Below, in pieces: positions 23,485 through 27,347 of a stretch of DNA of 27,347 nucleotides; position 1 is the first letter of the stretch, and every line of letters starts with the position of its first letter. The notes under the pieces are model-generated. The model worked only from the letters and a program-made list of their open reading frames with translations, ran no database searches and was not told where the DNA came from. This stretch comes from Spirochaetota bacterium. GTDB lineage: Bacteria > Spirochaetota > UBA12135 > COTS27. The stretch spans positions 1 through 27,347 of the forward strand of contig JAUXHF010000001.1 in NCBI GenBank assembly GCA_030621685.1. The letters run 5' to 3'. The translations under genes were made by a program, and so were the position numbers.

Positions 23485-24516
23485 TTGATAGAAGCCATCT
23501 TTTCCAAAGAAGAAAAGCAAGAAGACAAGGCTCTTTACAGCCTTCGACCAGAACTGCTTAGCGACTTTGTCGGTCAAGTAAGTTTAAAGAAAAATATACA
23601 TGTGTATATTACAGCTGCCCAAAAAAGAAAGGAAGCCTTAGATCACACGCTGCTGAGCGGGCCGCCCGGTCTTGGCAAAACAACACTTTCGCTTATTATC
23701 GCCAAAGAGATGAAGGCGAATGTCCGAATCACCTCTGCGCCCACAATAGAGCGAACAGGCGATATGGCAGCGCTGCTCAGTAGCTTAAGGCCAAAGGAAA
23801 TACTTTTTATAGACGAGATTCATCGCTTAAAGCCCATTGTTGAAGAAGTGTTATATTCTGCTATGGAGGATTTCAAACTCGACCTCAATTTAGGCGGCAA
23901 GGGCAGCAGTAGAGCTGTACGCATCAACATAGCGCCCTTTACCTTGATAGGAGCAACTACGAAACCCGGAAGCATGACTCAGCCTTTAATTAGCCGATTT
24001 GGCATTATTGGTAGATTTAACTTCTACCACCACAAAGATCTGGAAAGTATTGCCCGAAGAAATGCTGCAAAACTCAAAATGAATATGAACGCTACCAGTA
24101 TTAGCGAGATTTCAAAACGTAGCCGTGGAACCCCGCGTATCTTAAACCGTTTGCTTCGTAGAGTTCGTGATTTTGCCGATGTTCAAGATGTTAGCCTCAT
24201 CAACAGCGATCTAGTTAGCTACGCCCTAGGGCAGATGCAAATTGATGAGTATGGGCTAGACGATATGGACAGACGCTTACTGCAAGTTATTATAGAGCAT
24301 TTCAAAGGTGGGCCTGTTGGCATTGAAACCTTATCTACCAGCCTTTCCGAAGATAGCACCAGCCTTGAAGAAGTTTACGAGCCTTATTTAATACAGCTTG
24401 GTTTTTTGAAACGCACTCGGCAGGGGCGAATGGCAACGCCGCTCTCTTATAAATATCTAAAAATAGAAAACCCTAAGCCAAGTGACGATGATTCTTCTTC
24501 CCTGAATCTTTTCTAA
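23485..24516 (+). CDS. ruvB: Holliday junction branch migration ATPase RuvB
   Basis: RuvB is the AAA+ hexameric motor that, with RuvA, drives branch migration of Holliday junctions. The 343-residue protein has Walker A GPPGLGKTTL (about residues 60-69), Walker B ILFIDEIHRLKP, sensor GATTKPG, the Arg finger region ISRFGIIGRF, and sensor 2 RGTPRILNRLLRRVRDFA. The C-terminal winged helix reads GGPVGIETLSTSLSEDSTSLEEVYEPYLIQLGFLKRTRQGR. The start is TTG at 23485-23487, supported by AAGGA 7-8 nt upstream, one of the few Shine-Dalgarno sequences in this window. ruvA and ruvC are not nearby. A good terminator follows. Confidence 0.97.
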   Translation: MIEAIFSKEEKQEDKALYSLRPELLSDFVGQVSLKKNIHVYITAAQKRKEALDHTLLSGPPGLGKTTLSLIIAKEMKANVRITSAPTIERTGDMAALLSSLRPKEILFIDEIHRLKPIVEEVLYSAMEDFKLDLNLGGKGSSRAVRINIAPFTLIGATTKPGSMTQPLISRFGIIGRFNFYHHKDLESIARRNAAKLKMNMNATSISEISKRSRGTPRILNRLLRRVRDFADVQDVSLINSDLVSYALGQMQIDEYGLDDMDRRLLQVIIEHFKGGPVGIETLSTSLSEDSTSLEEVYEPYLIQLGFLKRTRQGRMATPLSYKYLKIENPKPSDDDSSSLNLF

Positions 24517-24589
24517 GGGAATCGCTTAAATTCCTAGCTTCTATTCTATGGGGCAGCTGGCAGAACGCTGTAACTCTGCCTCCGCATTT

Positions 24590-24624
24590 TTAGCGAGGCT
24601 AAAGAGCAGCGCTAAGTTTTTTTT
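24590..24624 (+). terminator. Rho-independent terminator after ruvB
   Basis: TTAGCG (24590-24595) pairs with CGCTAA (24610-24615). A tandem G-A step and an inner GCT/AGC pair lead to an AAAG tetraloop, and G plus eight Ts follow (24617-24624). It lies about 75 nt after the stop codon. Confidence 0.55.
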
Positions 24625-24750
24625 GCAGTTTAATTTCAAATTCTTTTTTTTCAAGTTAGCCATGCAAAAAACCGAAAATAGAAAACAAGTTATAAAAGGT
24701 ATTTATAATATTCACTTTTCTTTAACCTTTTTATAAAGCCTGCCATATTT

Positions 24751-25893
24751 ATGAATCGAAGAATTTTCCTTATACGAAGCTCTGTATTCCTCCTTAGTTA
24801 TCAGATCTCCCAAATATTTGGGCGAACGCTTTTTGCCAATAAAAAAAAGCTAGACGAGAAAAAATTCATTCGTGTGCTTTTTTTCAAAGGAAAAACCCTG
24901 CCCGCAGAACTTGGAATTAAGGAACGGGACTTAAACTCTAACTCTAACTCTAGCTCTAGAAAGCAGGCTATTTTCACAATAGATGAAGAAAATCCCATAG
25001 TGTATAAGAAAGTGAAATATTCTGGGAAAATAATTATCGAAAAAAATAAAGAAAAATTTTTTGTGATAAATGAAATTGAGCTTGAAAAGTACATAGCAGG
25101 CGTGCTACGAAAAGAAATATCTTATAGCTGGCCGAAAAACGCTATAAAGGCACAAGCCCTAGCTGCTCGATCGTATGCTTATAATTTTATTGAGAAAAAT
25201 AATAACAAGGCTTATCATGTTGGTGTTGATACATCCTATCAAGTATTTGGCGGCATTCATGGGGTTCATTCCAATATCACTGAAAATGTTGAGAAAACTA
25301 GAGATCTTATTATGGTCTATCGCAACAACCCCATCCAAACTTTTTTCCATGCCAGCTGTGGTGGCATTACAGAAAAAGCCGAGGATGTTTGGCAATCTGA
25401 TAAAAAGCTTCGTTATTTCAAAAACATTCGCTGTCCTTATTGCAAAACGCATCCGCTTTACACTTGGGAAAGAAGTTTCAAAAAAGAGCTACTGGAAAGC
25501 AAAATTGCAGCTCATATTTCTGCCAAGAAAATTAAAAAAATTACTATATTAAAAATGTCTTATTCCAAAAGAATAAAACTGCTTGCTCTAAAACCAGCTA
25601 GCGGGAAAAGTGTTCTTATGACAGGCAATGAATTTAGAAGAGTCCTTGGTGCTAAGAGCTTCCCATCTACGAAATTCACACTTTCTAAAAATAAAAATGA
25701 CTATGTTTTCAAAGGCAAGGGTTTTGGTCATGGCGTTGGGCTTTGCCAATGGGGTGCTAAAACTTTGGCTGAAAGACGAAATTCTTATACCAGTATATTA
25801 AACTTCTACTATAAAAGCTGCAGAATAACCAGCATAAAAAAACATGCTCATCTAAAAGCAAAAAATCTAAAAAGAAAAGGGAGCATTCTCTAA
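24751..25893 (+). CDS. SpoIID/LytB-type peptidoglycan lytic protein, exported
   Basis: SpoIID-family proteins cleave peptidoglycan glycan strands that lack stem peptides; in non-sporeformers they act in cell-wall remodelling. The 380-residue protein has an N-terminal export signal, MNRRIFLIRSSVFLLS, whose RRxFL resembles a Tat motif, though the hydrophobic stretch is short. The domain spans about residues 75-365. It has the catalytic Glu122 in LRKEISYSWP followed by AIKAQALAARSYA, then the DTSYQVFGG and FFHASCGGITEKAEDVW segments, a CPYC pair, and the C-terminal GKGFGHGVGLCQWGAKTLAE signature. A Ser/Asn linker at residues 62-69 comes from four tandem 6-bp units. folK starts 2 nt after the stop. 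Confidence 0.9.
   Translation: MNRRIFLIRSSVFLLSYQISQIFGRTLFANKKKLDEKKFIRVLFFKGKTLPAELGIKERDLNSNSNSSSRKQAIFTIDEENPIVYKKVKYSGKIIIEKNKEKFFVINEIELEKYIAGVLRKEISYSWPKNAIKAQALAARSYAYNFIEKNNNKAYHVGVDTSYQVFGGIHGVHSNITENVEKTRDLIMVYRNNPIQTFFHASCGGITEKAEDVWQSDKKLRYFKNIRCPYCKTHPLYTWERSFKKELLESKIAAHISAKKIKKITILKMSYSKRIKLLALKPASGKSVLMTGNEFRRVLGAKSFPSTKFTLSKNKNDYVFKGKGFGHGVGLCQWGAKTLAERRNSYTSILNFYYKSCRITSIKKHAHLKAKNLKRKGSIL
24934..24957. repeat. In-frame 6-bp tandem repeat in the spoIID-like gene
   Basis: AACTCT is repeated three times and followed by AGCTCT, encoding NSNSNSSS in a linker between the signal region and the catalytic domain. Gain or loss of units would not disturb the frame. Confidence 0.75.
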
Positions 25894-25895
25894 TT

Positions 25896-26474
25896 ATGAA
25901 AAAAATACTTCTCTCACTCGGGTCTAATATAGGCAATAAAAAAGAAAACTTAGAAAACGTTATTTCATATATTCAAGAAAAGTTTTCTATCATAGCTATC
26001 TCGGATATATTCGAAACAAGCCCAGTAGACTTGCTTCAGCAAGCAGATTTTTTCAACCTCTGCTTACTTGCCGAAACCACTATGAGCTTAGAAGAAAGTT
26101 TTCTTTTCCTTCAGGAAATAGAAGAAAAAATGGGACGTGTCCCATGTTCTAAACGAGGCCCAAAAGGACCTAGGATTATTGATATTGATATTATTTTTTA
26201 TAATCGACAAAGCACGTTAACCACGGTAGATGGAAAGACGCTTATTGTCCCCCATCCTAGCTATTCCAAAAGGCTTTTTGTTCTAGCTCCAATGAGAGAT
26301 ATTGAGCTACAAACACAAACAGAGTTTCGTCATCCCATTACAAGGCAGAGTGTAAGACGTTATATTGAACAACTAAAGCAGACCGAGCAGCATGGTGATG
26401 ACATCCAAAAGGTGCAAAAACTTAGCTCTAAAATCAAAATCACTCGCCCTCGCCAATCAGCTATGATATTCTAG
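25896..26474 (+). CDS. folK: 2-amino-4-hydroxy-6-hydroxymethyldihydropteridine pyrophosphokinase (HPPK)
   Basis: FolK transfers pyrophosphate from ATP to hydroxymethyl-dihydropterin, the step before dihydropteroate synthase. In the 192-residue protein, LSLGSNIGNKKENL (residues 6-19) is the family start, FETSPVD binds pterin, and EEKMGR and KRGPKGPRIIDIDIIFY hold the ATP-binding basic residues and the Mg-binding DxD pair. VPHPSYSKRLFVLAPMRDI closes the active site. The C-terminal tail of about 30 residues is extra and polar. It is translationally close to the spoIID-like gene (2-nt gap), with GGGAG about 13 nt upstream of ATG, rather far for a Shine-Dalgarno. It is convergent with larE. Confidence 0.95.
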   Translation: MKKILLSLGSNIGNKKENLENVISYIQEKFSIIAISDIFETSPVDLLQQADFFNLCLLAETTMSLEESFLFLQEIEEKMGRVPCSKRGPKGPRIIDIDIIFYNRQSTLTTVDGKTLIVPHPSYSKRLFVLAPMRDIELQTQTEFRHPITRQSVRRYIEQLKQTEQHGDDIQKVQKLSSKIKITRPRQSAMIF

Positions 26475-26561
26475 CATGAGAATCACGCCTGCTATGCTTA
26501 AAGATAAAAGCTAAGGCTAAGCAAAAACATCTTATTTCAGTTTATTCAAGGCTACATTTGT

Positions 26562-27347
26562 TTAAGCCCCGCCTAATTGATACTGCTTAAGCTGCACAGA
26601 GCTAAATTTTAGTTCAAGAAGTTTTTTGTTAATCGTTTTGAAATCTTTTTGTAGCACAGGCAAAAGCCGAGCCTCTATTTCAATGCCAGCTTTCAGTTTA
26701 GGCAGCAAGCGCACGCGCAGATTCTTGGGAGCATAACTTTTATAGAAGTTATTCAAATAGGCTTCGGCTTGTTCAACAAGTAAAAGTCTTTCTTTGGTTA
26801 CAGGAATTCTATGGGCTATCCGAGAGGCTAGGCATGGGCTTGCTGGTTTTTGAAAGTTTGGTAAGCCCAATTTTTCTGCTAAGGCGCGGACATCTTTTTT
26901 GGCAAAGCCGGCTATTTGCAAGGGGCTACGCACGCCATGCACAGAGGCGGCCTGCATGCCCGGGCGATATTCGTTCATGTCATCAAGATTAGCGCCATTA
27001 AAAATAACTTCAGCATCAAAGCTTTTTTTTAAGGGCAGCATAGCCTCATACAAGGTCTGCTTGCAGTAATAACAACGCTGTTTTGTGTTGGCCACGTAGT
27101 CCCAGTTGGCTAGCTCAGAGGTTTCTATGAGCTGGAGTTGCATAGAGAAAAGCCGACAAAAATCTTTGGCTAGTCGTAGATCGTCACGTTTCAAACTGGC
27201 CGAATCTGCAAGAACAGCCAGCGCCCGCTCTCCCAATTCAGTAGCGCTGATAAAGGCTACGAGGGCAGAATCAACTCCGCCAGAAAACGCTGTTAGCGTT
27301 TTAGAAAAACCCTTTATGTAGTTACGTAGTTTTTCTTCTTTATTTAT
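26562..27347 (-). CDS. larE: ATP-dependent sulfur transferase LarE-like (5' end cut by window edge)
   Basis: LarE-family PP-loop proteins adenylate pyridinium-dicarboxylate mononucleotide and insert sulfur during synthesis of the nickel-pincer cofactor of lactate racemase and relatives. The frame stays open to the right edge: upstream of the internal TTG at 27234-27236 it encodes EEKLRNYIKGFSKTLTAFSG then GVDS, the PP-loop (SGGVDS), so the true start is a few codons outside. Further motifs are a CYYC pair (27063-27074), GANLDDMNEYRPGMQAA, SPLQIAGFAKKDVRALAEKLGLP, and PASPCLASRI, whose Cys (26832-26834) corresponds to the key sulfur or cluster Cys. CxxC plus that third Cys suggests the [4Fe-4S]-bearing LarE type rather than the sacrificial-Cys type; this is inference. 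No larA, larB or larC is in view. Confidence 0.9.
   Translation of the reverse strand: MNKEEKLRNYIKGFSKTLTAFSGGVDSALVAFISATELGERALAVLADSASLKRDDLRLAKDFCRLFSMQLQLIETSELANWDYVANTKQRCYYCKQTLYEAMLPLKKSFDAEVIFNGANLDDMNEYRPGMQAASVHGVRSPLQIAGFAKKDVRALAEKLGLPNFQKPASPCLASRIAHRIPVTKERLLLVEQAEAYLNNFYKSYAPKNLRVRLLPKLKAGIEIEARLLPVLQKDFKTINKKLLELKFSSVQLKQYQLGGA

Noticed and set aside
24548..24736. A 62-codon open frame between ruvB and the spoIID-like gene
   Set aside because: It overlaps the ruvB terminator hairpin and U-tract, has poly-Phe low-complexity content, and lacks a ribosome site.
1..27347. tRNA, rRNA, CRISPR arrays, transposases, phage genes, defence genes
   Set aside because: Spacers were read for cloverleaf ends, regularly spaced repeats and transposase motifs and none were found. 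The tandem repeats have no unique spacers and do not form CRISPR-like arrays.

Overview
The window is AT-rich bacterial chromosome with densely packed housekeeping genes and no sign of phage, insertion sequence, CRISPR array, rRNA or tRNA. The gene set points to a Gram-negative, respiring heterotroph: homodimeric-type pyruvate dehydrogenase E1 (AceE) with E2 and E3, GlnE, class 1A SpeD, MscS/YbdG-type channel, LspA, MutY, RuvB, FolK and FolE2. The phylum cannot be fixed by eye. AceE, GlnE and SpeD look proteobacterial, HisI looks alphaproteobacterial, and the Cys-rich 81-residue protein and the lspA/sigma-like pair suggest other diderm lineages such as spirochaetes or deltaproteobacteria. Most start codons lack a Shine-Dalgarno sequence.

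Layout: (1) 1-1567, minus, the N-terminal half of glnE, running off the left edge; divergent from maf and a family 2 glycosyltransferase (1774-3225, plus). (2) 3312-9237, all minus: MscS-type channel, Cys4 small protein, lspA, sigma-region-2-like protein, a 69-residue protein, a 201-residue orphan with its own terminator, and speD. (3) 9640-15352, plus: aceE, aceF, lpd, a complete pyruvate dehydrogenase complex. (4) 15353-15661, a junction made of degraded copies of the 3' ends of lpd and mutY. (5) 15662-17804, minus: mutY and an EamA-type permease. (6) 18054-21883, plus: hisI-folE2, then a fusion of a TVP38-type membrane domain with a flavin disulfide reductase. (7) 22029-23191, minus: cbiX-like chelatase and ferredoxin-NADP reductase. 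(8) 23485-26474, plus: ruvB, spoIID-like, folK. (9) 26562 to the right edge, minus: larE, lacking only its extreme N-terminus.

Two things stand out. First, the spacers and protein linkers carry many short tandem duplications (7 to about 190 bp), including decayed copies of the ends of lpd, mutY and the fusion oxidoreductase. This looks like a lineage-wide mutational habit. Second, hisI-folE2 looks like a low-zinc pair: HisI has Asp in place of one of its three zinc-ligand cysteines, FolE2 is the metal-flexible GTP cyclohydrolase, and a 33-bp inverted repeat lies upstream between hisI and a divergent permease gene. I found no clearly new multi-gene defence or mobile system.
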